DNA from: Sorangium sp051521495
GTDB lineage: Bacteria > Myxococcota_A > Polyangia > Polyangiales > Polyangiaceae
Direction of reading: 5' to 3'
DNA length: 64,000 nucleotides
Assembly: GCF_051521495.1 (NCBI RefSeq)
Contig: NZ_CP150355.1
Span: forward strand, 5,208,001 to 5,272,000
In this document: positions 21,955 through 31,162 of the stretch, in pieces
Position numbering within the stretch: the first letter of the stretch is position 1
Layout of the letters: every line of letters starts with the position of its first letter
The notes under the pieces: model-generated
The model's input: the letters and a program-made list of their open reading frames with translations, nothing else
Databases searched by the model: none
Told to the model about the DNA's origin: nothing
Position numbers and translations under genes: made by a program

Positions 21955-23063
21955 GCACCACGCGCGCGCACCGTGCCTCCACGCCCCGCCCGGGGCGCGC
22001 CTCCGCGGTGCGCGCCGCGCTCGCGCGCCTGCTCCGGCGCCTCGGCTGGGCCGCGATCCTCATCGCGGGGGTCACCACCGTCTCGTTCGGGATAGCGTAC
22101 CTCCTGCCAGGGGACGCCGCGCGGATGCTCGTGGGGCCGCAGGCCTCGGCGGCGGATCTCGAGCGAGCGCGCGCGATTCACGCGCTGGATCGCCCCGTCC
22201 CCGTGCAGTTCGCGCGGTTCGCCCGGCGGCTCGTCCACCTCGGCCCCGCGCGGGGCGGCGACGGCGGAGCCCCTGGCCCCCACGAGGGCGCGCGCGCCGA
22301 TCCGGAGCACCGCAGCTGCGCGGCGGGGCCGCTCGGACTGCACGTCGATCTCGGCTACAGCTTCCACTACCGCAAGCCGGTCGTGGATCTGCTCGAGGCG
22401 AAGGTGCCGCGCTCCGTCGAGCTCGCGCTGGCCGCCCTGCTGGTGCAGCTCGTGCTCGGTCTCTCGCTCGGGATCGTCGCGGCGGTCCGCCGCGGGACGG
22501 CCTGGGAGGACGCGGCGCTCGGCGCCACCCTGCTCGGCGCCAGCGCGCCGACGTTCGTGATCGGCCCCGCCCTCCAATACGTGCTCGCCTACAAGCTCCG
22601 GCTCCTGCCCTACGACGGGTACGGCGCCACGGCGGCCGATCACCTGCGCTCCCTGGTCCTGCCGGCGCTGACGCTCGGCGTGTTCGGCAGCGCCCTCTAC
22701 GCGCGCATCGTCCGCGAGGAGCTGCGGACGCTGCTCCGCCAGGACTTCATCCGCACCGCGCGGGCCAAGGGCGCCTCTCGCCTGCGCGCGCTCGTCGTCC
22801 ACGCGCTGCGCAACGCGCTGCTGCCGCTCGCGACGCTGGCCGCGCTCGACCTCGGGGCGCTGGCGGGCGGCGCGATCGTCACGGAGAAGCTCTTCCGCTG
22901 GCCCGGCGTCGGGAGCATGGCGGTCGAGGCGCTCCAGAACCGGGACGGCCCGCTCATCGTCGGGACGGTGCTCTTCTCCGCGGCCGCCATCGTGCTCGCC
23001 ACCGTGGCGCTCGACCTCGCGGCCCTGGCCCTCGATCCCCGGCTCCGATCGCGATCGCGCTGA
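21951..23063 (+). CDS. ABC importer permease, DppB/OppB type
   Basis: The 370-residue inner-membrane subunit pairs with the preceding permease. Family signs are TVSFGIAYLLPGDAARMLVG near the N-terminus, LGYSFHYRKPVVDLL and the EAA loop FIRTARAKGASRLRALVVHALRNALLP, followed by GGAIVTEKLFRWPGVGSMAVEAL. An extra segment of about 40 residues between the first helix and LGYSF (PARGGDGGAPGPHEGARADP) is unusual. ATG 21951 overlaps the previous stop codon (ATGA). An importer still needs DppD/DppF-type ATPases, which must be encoded elsewhere. The substrate is probably an oligopeptide or a similar small molecule. Confidence 0.87.
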   Translation: MSTTRAHRASTPRPGRASAVRAALARLLRRLGWAAILIAGVTTVSFGIAYLLPGDAARMLVGPQASAADLERARAIHALDRPVPVQFARFARRLVHLGPARGGDGGAPGPHEGARADPEHRSCAAGPLGLHVDLGYSFHYRKPVVDLLEAKVPRSVELALAALLVQLVLGLSLGIVAAVRRGTAWEDAALGATLLGASAPTFVIGPALQYVLAYKLRLLPYDGYGATAADHLRSLVLPALTLGVFGSALYARIVREELRTLLRQDFIRTARAKGASRLRALVVHALRNALLPLATLAALDLGALAGGAIVTEKLFRWPGVGSMAVEALQNRDGPLIVGTVLFSAAAIVLATVALDLAALALDPRLRSRSR

Positions 23064-23078
23064 GCGCGGGCCGCGTGC

Positions 23079-26000
23079 TCAGGGCATGCCGGCGAGCGCG
23101 CGGCACTCGGCGCCGAGCGAGGACTCGGGCGAGGAGAGCTCGGCGCACTTGCGGAACGAGGCCCGTCCGCCGCGCCCGGCCGCCTGCTCCGCGGCGCCGC
23201 GCAGGTGCCACGCCGCGGGGCTCCCCGGGGAGGCGGCCGTGAGCTGCTGCGCGAGCTGCACCGCCTTGCCCGTCTGCCCCGACTCCAGGGCGCGCATCAC
23301 GCGCGCCGAGAGCGGTCCACCCTCCTCGTCCGGCGCTGCGGACGAGGACGCCGTCGCAGGGGCGGGCGCAGAAGCAGGTTGCGCTGCCGGGCGCTCCGGC
23401 TCCCGCGCCGGCGCGGCGGCCTGGCCCGCGGTCGCCGCCGCGCTTGCCGGCGCCGCGGGGGCGGCCGGCGCGCGCACGTTGTGCTCCGAAGGCGCGCCGG
23501 CCGGCGCGGCGGGTTTGGCCCGCGCGCTCGCGGCGGCTGGCGCGACGGGATGACCCGCCGGGGTGTCGGCAGGGCTCGTCGCGGAGAGCCTCGCTGCCGC
23601 GGTCGGCTCTCCTTCGGATTCCGACGCGGTTTGGGCCACCCCGGTCGCGGCGGCAGGGAGCTCCCCCGCGGGCGCCTCCTCCACCGACGGCGCGGGGACG
23701 GGCGCCGCTGGCACAGGGCGCCCCGTCTGGCCGACCAGCCACACGCCGGCGGCTCCGAGCGCGAGCGCCGTGACAAGGCCGGCGACGATCCGCGCGATGC
23801 GGGCCCGGCGCTCCTCGTGGCGGGGCCCCCAGAGCGTGGCCTCGACCGCCCCGGCGGTCGTATCGGCGTCCTCGGCCGGGGGATGCTGCTGCGCCGCCAT
23901 CCGCCCCGGCGCGTCCACCCCGCCGCCGAGGAAGAAGCGCTCGCTCTCGCTGATCGGCCCGCCGTCGCCCGGGGGCGCGCCGGCGTCGCCGCGCGCCGCC
24001 GCGACGCTCGCCGCGGGGGCGGCGCCGGCCGGCGCGGCGTCCGGCAGCGGCGCGGCGGCCTCGAACGGGCGCGCCTCCCCGGCCTTCGCTTCGGCGGGCT
24101 GCGGCACCTCCGCCCGCTGCGCCTCACGCGGGACGGCGACGGCTGGCGGCGCGTCGCTCGGCGGGCGGGGGCGCAGCGTCGGGCTTGTCGACGCCGCCGT
24201 GGCGCGCTCCTCGCCGGCGGGCGGCGCGACGCCCGCCGCTGCGGGCACGGGCGGCGCCGCAGCGGGCTCGGGCGACCCCGCGGCCGGCGCCTCGGGCGAC
24301 CCCGCGGCCGGCGCCTCGGGTGGCGTGGAGCGAAGGCGCTGCTCGGCGGGAGCGGCCGCGGCCGCGGGACGGTCGCTCCTCGTGGAGCGCTGCTTCTGCG
24401 CGAAGCTGCGCGGCGTCACGAGCGGTCGCGTGAGCGGGGCCTCGTCGCTGCTGGCGAGCGTGGTGTCCTTCTCGATATCGACCTCTGCGCGCGACCGCGC
24501 AGCCCGGACGGGCTCGGCAGACGATGCGGCGTTCCGCGGAGGATCCGACGGCGCACGGCCCCCCGCCGCGTCAGAGCGCACCCCGGCGTTCCGCGGCGGC
24601 TCCGACGGCGCGCGCGCCCCCTCCGGCGCGGACCGCGCCCCGGCGTTCCGCGGCGGCTCCGACGGCGCGCGCGCCCCCTCCGGCGCGGACCGCACCCCGG
24701 CGTTCCGCGGCGGCTCCGACGGCGCGCGGCCCCCCGCCGCGCCAGGGCGCGCCGCCGCGGCCGACACCACGCTCCGCGGCGGCTCCGACGGCGCGCGGCC
24801 CCCCGCCGCGCCGGAGCGCGCCGTCGCGGCCGACACCGCGCTCCGCGGCGGCTCCGACGGCGCGCGCGCCCCCTCCGGCGCGGACCGCGCCACGGCGGCG
24901 CTCGCGTTGGCCGCTCGGCCGAGCACGCCTGCGCCGTGGACCGCGCTGCGGGTCGTCACGGGGCGTCCGGGGGCCTCCGCGTCGGGATCTCCCGCCGGCG
25001 AGAGCAGCTCGTGGCCGGGCCGGGAGCGAGGCAGCATCGCCGGAGAGACCCGGGTCGAGAGCGGCGCCGGGACCACGGCGGAGTCCTCGAGATCGTCGGA
25101 GCCGGCGTTCCCCAGGCCGCCCTCGGGGTAGTTGGAGGAGCGCCGCGCGCTCGACGGCGACGAGAGCGGCGAGAACTCGTCGTGGAACGCCGCCTCCGGC
25201 TCGCTCGGGACCACGTCGTCGGGCGGGAGCGCGGCGGCGGGCACCAGCAGCCCCTCGAAGTAGAGCTTCGAGATCGTCGAGAGCGTCGAGAGATCCTCGA
25301 ACGGGGACGCGTCGACCACCTGCATCAGCGTCCGCTTGCCGTCGAACAGGCGCAGGATCCCGTTCAGCTCGTCGGGGATCTCGTTCAGCCGCTCCAGCAG
25401 CTCCTCGCTGTCGACCTCGAAGACGGTGGCGAGCGACGGCAGCGCCTCGAGGAGCCGGCCCCACTCGTCGACCCGGCGCATGCCCTCCATGAGGAGGCCC
25501 TGCGTCGACGTCTCGATCACGTCGGGGTTGTCGACCTTGCAGAACTCGACCTCGAACGCCCCCTCGTTCCACAGGAGCGCGCGGTAGACGGCCTCCTCGC
25601 CGCAGAGCCGGCCGAGCGTCGCGTCGACGACCTTGCCCTCGCGGAAATAGACCTGCGCCTCGTTGTCCGCGTGCGACAGGTGGACGATACCGCTCTTCCG
25701 GCTCACCTCGAACGTCTGCAGCAGATCCACGACGTTCATGTCGAGGATCGACCCGGAGAACCTGGTCCGCCCGGTCGTCGAGAAGTGGCGCGTCGTGATC
25801 CCCTCGCGCGTCCGCCGCGCGAGGAGCAGCGTCACGCGCGCGATGAGCTCGCGCACGAAGATCGGCTTGGTCAGGTAGTCCTCGACGCCGAGCTCCAGCC
25901 CGCGGATCTTGTCCTCGATCGACCGCTGGCTCGTGAGGAAGACGACCGGGATCGCGGCCCAGTCGGCGTGCTCCTTCATCTTGCGGACGAGGGCATAGCC

Positions 26001-26183
26001 GTCCACGTTGGGCAGGCGCGTGTCGCTGAGGACCAGGTCCGGCGTGGAGACCTCGAGCTTCGCGAGAGCGTCCGCTCCGTCCTTCGCGGTGGTCACGCTG
26101 TAACCGGCCTTTTTCAGGCTGACCTCGAGGACCCGAACGCTGCGCGGATCCGCGTCGACCAGGAGGAGCTGTTGCTTGGCCAC
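23079..26183 (-). CDS. Response regulator with DUF4388 (PatA-like) domain, long linker and membrane helix
   Basis: The 1034-residue protein has an N-terminal receiver domain (residues 1-125) with phospho-acceptor Asp54 in LVLSDTRLPNVDG and Lys in YLTKPIF. A DUF4388 domain follows (residues about 140-310, FSGSILDMNVVDLLQTFEVSRKSG, EAQVYFREGKVVDATLG). A 450-residue Ala/Pro/Ser-rich linker contains six or seven copies of a GxRAPSEPPR motif (about 24520-24900). A membrane helix (IVAGLVTALALGAAGVWLVG) precedes a TPR-like C-terminus (GKAVQLAQQLTAASPGSPAAWHLRG). DUF4388 occurs in PatA-like regulators and gliding/polarity proteins of myxobacteria. The start is GTG 26183. It lies 181 bp downstream of the Ser/Thr kinase gene on the same strand. 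Confidence 0.85.
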   Translation of the reverse strand: MAKQQLLLVDADPRSVRVLEVSLKKAGYSVTTAKDGADALAKLEVSTPDLVLSDTRLPNVDGYALVRKMKEHADWAAIPVVFLTSQRSIEDKIRGLELGVEDYLTKPIFVRELIARVTLLLARRTREGITTRHFSTTGRTRFSGSILDMNVVDLLQTFEVSRKSGIVHLSHADNEAQVYFREGKVVDATLGRLCGEEAVYRALLWNEGAFEVEFCKVDNPDVIETSTQGLLMEGMRRVDEWGRLLEALPSLATVFEVDSEELLERLNEIPDELNGILRLFDGKRTLMQVVDASPFEDLSTLSTISKLYFEGLLVPAAALPPDDVVPSEPEAAFHDEFSPLSSPSSARRSSNYPEGGLGNAGSDDLEDSAVVPAPLSTRVSPAMLPRSRPGHELLSPAGDPDAEAPGRPVTTRSAVHGAGVLGRAANASAAVARSAPEGARAPSEPPRSAVSAATARSGAAGGRAPSEPPRSVVSAAAARPGAAGGRAPSEPPRNAGVRSAPEGARAPSEPPRNAGARSAPEGARAPSEPPRNAGVRSDAAGGRAPSDPPRNAASSAEPVRAARSRAEVDIEKDTTLASSDEAPLTRPLVTPRSFAQKQRSTRSDRPAAAAAPAEQRLRSTPPEAPAAGSPEAPAAGSPEPAAAPPVPAAAGVAPPAGEERATAASTSPTLRPRPPSDAPPAVAVPREAQRAEVPQPAEAKAGEARPFEAAAPLPDAAPAGAAPAASVAAARGDAGAPPGDGGPISESERFFLGGGVDAPGRMAAQQHPPAEDADTTAGAVEATLWGPRHEERRARIARIVAGLVTALALGAAGVWLVGQTGRPVPAAPVPAPSVEEAPAGELPAAATGVAQTASESEGEPTAAARLSATSPADTPAGHPVAPAAASARAKPAAPAGAPSEHNVRAPAAPAAPASAAATAGQAAAPAREPERPAAQPASAPAPATASSSAAPDEEGGPLSARVMRALESGQTGKAVQLAQQLTAASPGSPAAWHLRGAAEQAAGRGGRASFRKCAELSSPESSLGAECRALAGMP

Positions 26184-26364
26184 TAGAGGTTTCCGCCTCG
26201 CGAAGGATGGCGAGCCTGAACGGACGCTGTCAAGCGCTCCGCCCTGAGGGTCGCCGCTGCCGTCGATCGCTTGTCTCGCGGCCGTGGGCCCGATGATCGA
26301 CCGCGTCCATCGTGCACACAGGACGCCTGGGAACGCCAGGTTTCGTCGTGCGCCGATCGGGCGA

Positions 26365-28320
26365 TCAGCGGTTCCAGGGATCGACGATATCGCCGGTTGA
26401 TTGCGGCCTTACTGTGGGCGCCGTGGGCGCCACGGTCACCGCCGGGCGGGCCGTCGCGGCGGTCGGCTTCGGCGGGATCGGGGCGGCTGTCCCCTGGGCG
26501 CGCGGTGGCTCCTGCGCGAGCGGCGCGGGCGCTGCGCTCGCGGTCGGGGTCGCGGTCGCGACCGCGGGCGGCGCGTCGGTCGCCCCGCCGGGCGCCGCCT
26601 CCGCCTGGAGGGCGCTGGGGGCGGCGGCGTCGGGCGGCGCCTCGGACGCCGAGGCGCGCAGGGCGCGGACGCCGAGGGCGATGGCGATGGGCACGAGGAC
26701 CGCCGCGAGCGCGATCGCCACGCGCGCGCCCATCGAGAGCGGCTCGGACGGCTCCCTGGGCGCCTCGGCCGGGGCGAGCACCTCGTCGCGCGGCCGCGGC
26801 CTCATCGACGACACGCGGCGAGGCGGCTCGTCCTGGGGCGGCGCGACGGAGGCCACGCGGCCCGGCGGGTCGAGGGCGAGCTCGATGGCCTCGGCGAGGT
26901 CGGCCATCGAGGCGAAGCGCTCCTCGGGGTTCTTCGCGAGGCAGCGCATGACGATGGGGCCGAACGCGCCCAGCGCGGCGGCGTCCGACATCGCCTGCTC
27001 GAGCGGCTCGGGCGACATGTACATGTGCTTGGTCAGCACGCCCATGTACGTGTCCGCCTCGAAGGGGACGCGCCCCGCGAAGCACTCGTACATGAGGACG
27101 CCGAGCGCATAGATGTCGGCGCGGGCGTCGATGCGCTTCCCCTCCGCCTGCTCCGGACTCATGTAGTGCGGCGTCCCGAACACCATGCCGATGCGCGTGA
27201 GCCTCTTGCCGCCTGTCACCTTCGCGACGCCGAAGTCCAGCAGCTTGACGAACTCCTGATCGCCGTTGCGGACGAGGTAGACGTTGTCGGGCTTCAGGTC
27301 GCGGTGGATGACGCCCGCGGCGTGCGCGGCCCCGAGCGCCGCGGCGCACTGGAGCATGATCTGCCCGACCCTGTCGGCGGGCAACGTCTTCTCGGTGCGC
27401 AGCAGCGAGGCCAGGGAGGTTCCGGAGAGGAACTCCATGACGAAGAACGGCAGCTCCGCCTGCCCCGTCTCGACCTCGATCGCACCGAAGTCGCTCACCG
27501 CGACGATGTTGGGGTGACCGATCGCCGCTGCCGCCTTGGCCTCCTGGATGAAGCGGGCGACGAGCTCGGCGTCCTGCGCGATGTCGCGCCGGAGCACCTT
27601 CAGGGCGAAGAGGCGGCCGAGCGACTTGTGGCGCACCTCGTACACCGTCCCCATCCCCCCTTCACCGACGACCGCCTGCACCTCGTAGCGGCCGTCGATG
27701 GTGCGCCCGAGCATCGGATCCGCCGACGGGTTCCAGTCGGGCGCGTCGGCGAGCGGATCGCCGTCGAACGGGCAGAAGCGGGAGTCGCCGGAGAAGGTCA
27801 GCTTGCAGGTCGGGCAACGCCTTGCGCGCGGGGTCTGCTTCGACCTTCCCCGGCGCGCCGGTCCATCGAAGCGCGCCGGCAGCGGCGGGAGCATCGGGCG
27901 CGCTTCGACGTGCGCTGGCAGCGCATCCCCGCGCGGCGGCATATCGCTCCGCGGCGGAGCGTCGCTGCGCAGCGGTGCCTCCCCGCGCGGCGGCACATCG
28001 CTGCGCAGCGGCATATCGCTGCGCGGCGGAGCGTCGCTGCGCAGCGGTGCCTCCCCGCGCGGCGGAGCATCGCTGCGCAGCGGCATATCGCTGCGCGGCG
28101 GAGCATCGCTGCGCAGCGGCATATCGCTGCGCGGCGGAGCATCGCTGCGCAGCGGTACATCCCCGCGCGGCGGCACGTCGCTGCGCGGGGACGGCTGGGC
28201 GAAGGGGTCGTCTCCGTGCGGCCGCGGGATCTCTTCCCGATGGAACAGCTCGGCTGCCTCGGACTCGCCGGCGGTCATCTCGGGCTGAGCATCCCCGGCC
28301 ATGCGGAGCGTCACTGGCAC
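26365..28320 (-). CDS. Transmembrane Ser/Thr protein kinase with N-terminal hexapeptide repeats
   Basis: The 651-residue protein begins with fifteen six-residue repeats, [PL]R[SG][DE][AVM]P, at residues 45-134 (nucleotides about 27919-28188). A zinc ribbon follows (CPTCKLTFSGDSRFCPFDG, residues 169-186), then a Hanks-type kinase at 211 to about 485 with GEGGMGTVYE, FALKVL (Lys241), HRDLKPDN, LLDFGVAK and FGTPHYMSPEQ, so it should be active. A membrane helix near 535-552 leads to an Ala/Pro-rich external tail. GTG 28320 is preferred because TAAACT at 28333-28328 predicts +1 at 28321; ATG 28302 is the alternative. Its neighbour downstream is the PatA-like regulator, which may be a substrate. 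Confidence 0.9.
   Translation of the reverse strand: MPVTLRMAGDAQPEMTAGESEAAELFHREEIPRPHGDDPFAQPSPRSDVPPRGDVPLRSDAPPRSDMPLRSDAPPRSDMPLRSDAPPRGEAPLRSDAPPRSDMPLRSDVPPRGEAPLRSDAPPRSDMPPRGDALPAHVEARPMLPPLPARFDGPARRGRSKQTPRARRCPTCKLTFSGDSRFCPFDGDPLADAPDWNPSADPMLGRTIDGRYEVQAVVGEGGMGTVYEVRHKSLGRLFALKVLRRDIAQDAELVARFIQEAKAAAAIGHPNIVAVSDFGAIEVETGQAELPFFVMEFLSGTSLASLLRTEKTLPADRVGQIMLQCAAALGAAHAAGVIHRDLKPDNVYLVRNGDQEFVKLLDFGVAKVTGGKRLTRIGMVFGTPHYMSPEQAEGKRIDARADIYALGVLMYECFAGRVPFEADTYMGVLTKHMYMSPEPLEQAMSDAAALGAFGPIVMRCLAKNPEERFASMADLAEAIELALDPPGRVASVAPPQDEPPRRVSSMRPRPRDEVLAPAEAPREPSEPLSMGARVAIALAAVLVPIAIALGVRALRASASEAPPDAAAPSALQAEAAPGGATDAPPAVATATPTASAAPAPLAQEPPRAQGTAAPIPPKPTAATARPAVTVAPTAPTVRPQSTGDIVDPWNR
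27919..28188. repeat. 18-bp coding tandem repeat, about 15 copies
   Basis: The repeats encode the [PL]R[SG][DE][AVM]P array at the N-terminus of the Ser/Thr kinase. Neighbouring units alternate, giving a 36-bp super-period. The periodicity keeps other frames open over the same stretch; these are shadows. Confidence 0.85.
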
Positions 28321-28327
28321 CCCACCG

Positions 28328-28333
28328 AGTTTA
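28328..28333 (-). promoter_or_regulatory. -10 element (TAAACT), leaderless GTG start
   Basis: On the minus strand TAAACT runs from 28333 to 28328 and predicts +1 at 28321, next to GTG 28320 of the kinase gene. Confidence 0.45.
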
Positions 28334-28441
28334 GCCGAAAGCGCGCTCAGTGGTTCGGATCAGATGGCGCCAGTTTGGTGACCGCGGCGGAGCGCCCGCC
28401 TGCGGGTCGCCGCGCGCGGCGGACAGCGCGCCTGGAAGGAC

Positions 28442-29677
28442 TCAGATCTCTTCCAGAATCTTTGCCTTGCGGGCCTGGAACTCCTCGTCGGTGATGAGGC
28501 CCTTGTTCTTGAGCTCCCCGAGGCGCTCCAGGCGCTGCTCGATCGACGGCCCTGCGGCGGGGGCAACCTGCGGCGCGCCCGGGTACCCCTGCGGCGCACC
28601 CGGGTATCCCTGCGGCGCACCCGGATACCCCTGCGGCGCGCCCGGATACCCCTGCGGCGCGCCCGGCTGCTGCAGGTGCGGCGGCACGAACTGGGGCTGA
28701 CCCTGCGCCGCGAGCGCGGGGTTCATCGCCTGCGCCAGGCCGGCGCCGATCGCCACCTGGGCGCCCAGCCCCGCGACGCCGCTGCCGTCGCCGCCCTGCG
28801 CCATGCCCTGGCCGGCGCCCATCATCGCCTGGCCGGCGGCGTAGTTCTGCCAGTTGCCCGCCAGCTGCTGCACGTACCGCGCGTCCTGCTGGAACCGCTG
28901 ATCGAGCTCGAACTGCTTCGCGCGCGCGGTGTCCTGCGCGATGCCGACGCCCCGGCGCGCCTCGCCGCGCGACTTGTTCGCCTCGCGGAGGAGCTTCTGG
29001 TCCTCGGCCGAGAAGTTGATGTTGAAGTTGCCGATCTCGAGGATCTTGCAGCCGATCTCCTCGAGGTTCGGCGCGGACTGCACGATGCGGGCGCCGAGCT
29101 CCATGCTCATGCCGCCCAGGTTGAGCAGGCTCTTCTGCTGCTGCGCGCAGACCTGGCCGATCACGGTCTTCACGCTCATGAAGAACTTGCCCTTGATCCA
29201 GCTCAGGACGACGTCGTTGTCGCCGCTGCCGCCGCATTGCCCGTGGTACCCGACGACGAACCGCACCGGATCGACCACCACCAGCGAGAACTCACCGAAG
29301 ATGCGCGGCGTCACGAACTCGTAGAGGACGGGGTCCTCCATCGACTCCAGCGGCCCGCCGAACGGCACGCCGCGGACCGGCTGCGTCTTGACGAAGAAGA
29401 TCTCGGCGATGAAGACGTCCCCGCCCGTGAACTTGTTGACGAGGTTGTTCAGGAACGGGATGTTCTGGGTCTGGAGCGTGTGGCGCCCTGTGGGCAGGTA
29501 GCCCATGTACCTGCCATCCTTGAAGAAGAGGGCACACTCATCGCTGTCGACGGTCAGCTGCGACCAGAAGGGGACGTTCTGGTCCGGGTGCTTGTAGACG
29601 ATGAGATGCTTCGCCGCGTCCGGGCGCGCGATCATCATCTCGCGGACGCCGCTCTTCACGAAATCGAAAATCCCCAT
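28442..29677 (-). CDS. SPFH/band 7 domain protein with C-terminal SHOCT-like motif
   Basis: The 411-residue protein matches the cytoplasmic SPFH proteins of the YdjI ('virion core protein') kind: MGIFDFVKSGVREMMIARPD, LIVYKHPDQNVPFWSQLTVDS, NKFTGGDVFIAEIFFVKTQP and an SPFH core to about residue 270. A low-complexity hinge has five copies of GAPQGYP (about 28565-28670). The last 35 residues, IEQRLERLGELKNKGLITDEEF, then QARKAKILEEI, are a SHOCT oligomerisation motif. The family assembles membrane-associated scaffolds. ATG 29677 has an AGAGGAG site 6-8 nt upstream. It is divergent from the repeat protein gene at 30030. Confidence 0.88.
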   Translation of the reverse strand: MGIFDFVKSGVREMMIARPDAAKHLIVYKHPDQNVPFWSQLTVDSDECALFFKDGRYMGYLPTGRHTLQTQNIPFLNNLVNKFTGGDVFIAEIFFVKTQPVRGVPFGGPLESMEDPVLYEFVTPRIFGEFSLVVVDPVRFVVGYHGQCGGSGDNDVVLSWIKGKFFMSVKTVIGQVCAQQQKSLLNLGGMSMELGARIVQSAPNLEEIGCKILEIGNFNINFSAEDQKLLREANKSRGEARRGVGIAQDTARAKQFELDQRFQQDARYVQQLAGNWQNYAAGQAMMGAGQGMAQGGDGSGVAGLGAQVAIGAGLAQAMNPALAAQGQPQFVPPHLQQPGAPQGYPGAPQGYPGAPQGYPGAPQGYPGAPQVAPAAGPSIEQRLERLGELKNKGLITDEEFQARKAKILEEI

Positions 29678-30029
29678 GTCGCGCTCCTCTTGGGTGTGCT
29701 GGGTGTGACGAACCTGCCGGTCCCCTGCCCCCCGGGACCTCGGGCTCATTCCGGCAGATGACGCGCAGGGACCGCGCCGTTCGTTCTCCGTTGACGATCG
29801 CCGCGCCTTTCAGGCACACAGCGGCCTCAGGATAATCCGCAGATAGCAGGGCAGCAATGCCCGCCGGGGAGGACCGCATGCCCGTCGCTCCGCTCGCGCC
29901 GCCGGCGCCATCCGCGTCGCCCGAGTCAGCCGTGTCATCGTCATCGTCATCCGACGTTCCGAGCCCCAGCGCTCCGCAGCTGAAGCGCTCGTCGTGCTCC
30001 CACGGCGACGCGCTGGCGAGGGCGCCTCG
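29678..30029. other. 352-bp intergenic region between divergent genes
   Basis: It contains the AGAGGAG ribosome binding site of the SPFH gene near 29685 and a short run of three GTCATC/ATCGTC units at about 29934-29953. I see no convincing -35/-10 pair, RNA gene or ORF. Confidence 0.5.
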
Positions 30030-31148
30030 ATGACCGCGCCGATCGACGTCGGCGTCCTCTCGGCGCCCGCGCAGAAGCTGGCGCAGCCGAGCGCGCCGCA
30101 GAAGCTCCGCGAGATGGCGGCGCGCGGCATCGCCCCCGGGATGAAGCCGGGCGAGGTCGTGACGCTGCTCGTGCTGCTCGCGTCGCGCGAGGAGGAGCCG
30201 GCCCGCGAGACCGCGGAGAAGACGCTGTCGGCGCTCCCCGAGCCGCTCCTCCAGGGCGCGCTCGGCGCGGATCTGCAGCCGCCGGTCATCGATCGGCTGG
30301 CCCGCCTGTACGCGGACCGCCTCCCGGTCGTCGAGCGGCTCTGCGCGATGCCGGGCATCACCGCGGACACGCTCGAGGAGCTCGCGCGGACCGGGGACGA
30401 GGCGGTGACCGAGCTCATCGCCGTCAACGAGGAGCGGCTGCTCAAGAACCCGCGCGTCATCGAGCGGCTCTACCTCAACAAGCACACGCGGATGTCGACC
30501 GCCGACCGCCTCGTCGATCTCGCCTCGCGCAACGGGGTCGAGCTCACGGGCATCCCCGCGTGGCGCGAGGTCAGCGTCGCGATCAAGGACGAGCTCATCG
30601 CGGAGCCGTCGCCCGAGCCCACGCCGGACGACATGCTGTTCAGCGAGACGCAGGCGCTCTCGGAGGCGCTCGCCGCGGACGAGCCGGTCGACACCCACGT
30701 CGAGGACGAGGAGGGCAAAGAGGAGATCAAGGAGCAGTACGTCCCGCTCTACAAGCGGCTCGCCGACATGACCATGTCGCAGCGAATCCGGCGGGCGATG
30801 CTCGGATCGCGCGAGGAGCGCATGCTGCTCGTGCGCGACTCGAACCGCCTCGTGGCGAGCGCCGCCGTGCGCAGCCCGCAGATGCAGGAGGAGGAGGTCG
30901 TCCTCATCAGCCGCAACCGGAACATCTCGGACGAGGTGCTGCGGATCATCTCGACGACGCCCGAGTGGCTGAAGAGCTACACGGTGAAGCGGAACCTCGT
31001 GGAGAACCCGAGGACGCCGGTGCTCGTCGCGACGCGGCTCGTCCAGCACCTGCGCGAGTCCGATCTCCGGGGCATCGCGAAGAGCAAGAACGTGACGTCG
31101 CCGGTGAAGGACGCCGCGCGACGGCACCTCGAGCGGCGCAAGAGCTGA
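30030..31148 (+). CDS. HEAT-like/helical repeat protein, unknown function
   Basis: I do not recognise a named family for this 372-residue protein. It is mainly alpha-helical with repeated units of about 35-40 residues, for example LARTGDEAVTELIAVNEERLLKNPRVIERLYLNK and VVLISRNRNISDEVLRIISTTPEWLKSYTVKRNLVENPRTPVLVATRLVQ in adjoining stretches, a pattern of HEAT-type repeats. A charged loop (EDEEGKEEIKEQ) separates two halves. There is no signal peptide, so it is cytoplasmic. ATG 30030 is chosen over an upstream in-frame start at 29994. The next gene, NikR-like, starts 14 nt downstream and is probably co-transcribed. Confidence 0.72.
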   Translation: MTAPIDVGVLSAPAQKLAQPSAPQKLREMAARGIAPGMKPGEVVTLLVLLASREEEPARETAEKTLSALPEPLLQGALGADLQPPVIDRLARLYADRLPVVERLCAMPGITADTLEELARTGDEAVTELIAVNEERLLKNPRVIERLYLNKHTRMSTADRLVDLASRNGVELTGIPAWREVSVAIKDELIAEPSPEPTPDDMLFSETQALSEALAADEPVDTHVEDEEGKEEIKEQYVPLYKRLADMTMSQRIRRAMLGSREERMLLVRDSNRLVASAAVRSPQMQEEEVVLISRNRNISDEVLRIISTTPEWLKSYTVKRNLVENPRTPVLVATRLVQHLRESDLRGIAKSKNVTSPVKDAARRHLERRKS

Positions 31149-31162
31149 GCGGGCGACGAGCG

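Noticed and set aside
23205..26186. Long plus-strand frame opposite the PatA-like regulator
   Set aside because: The minus strand has receiver and DUF4388 motifs; the plus-strand product has no domain and biased composition.
27919..28188. Regular repeats that could suggest a CRISPR array
   Set aside because: The 18-bp units abut without unique spacers and encode in-frame hexapeptides of the kinase.
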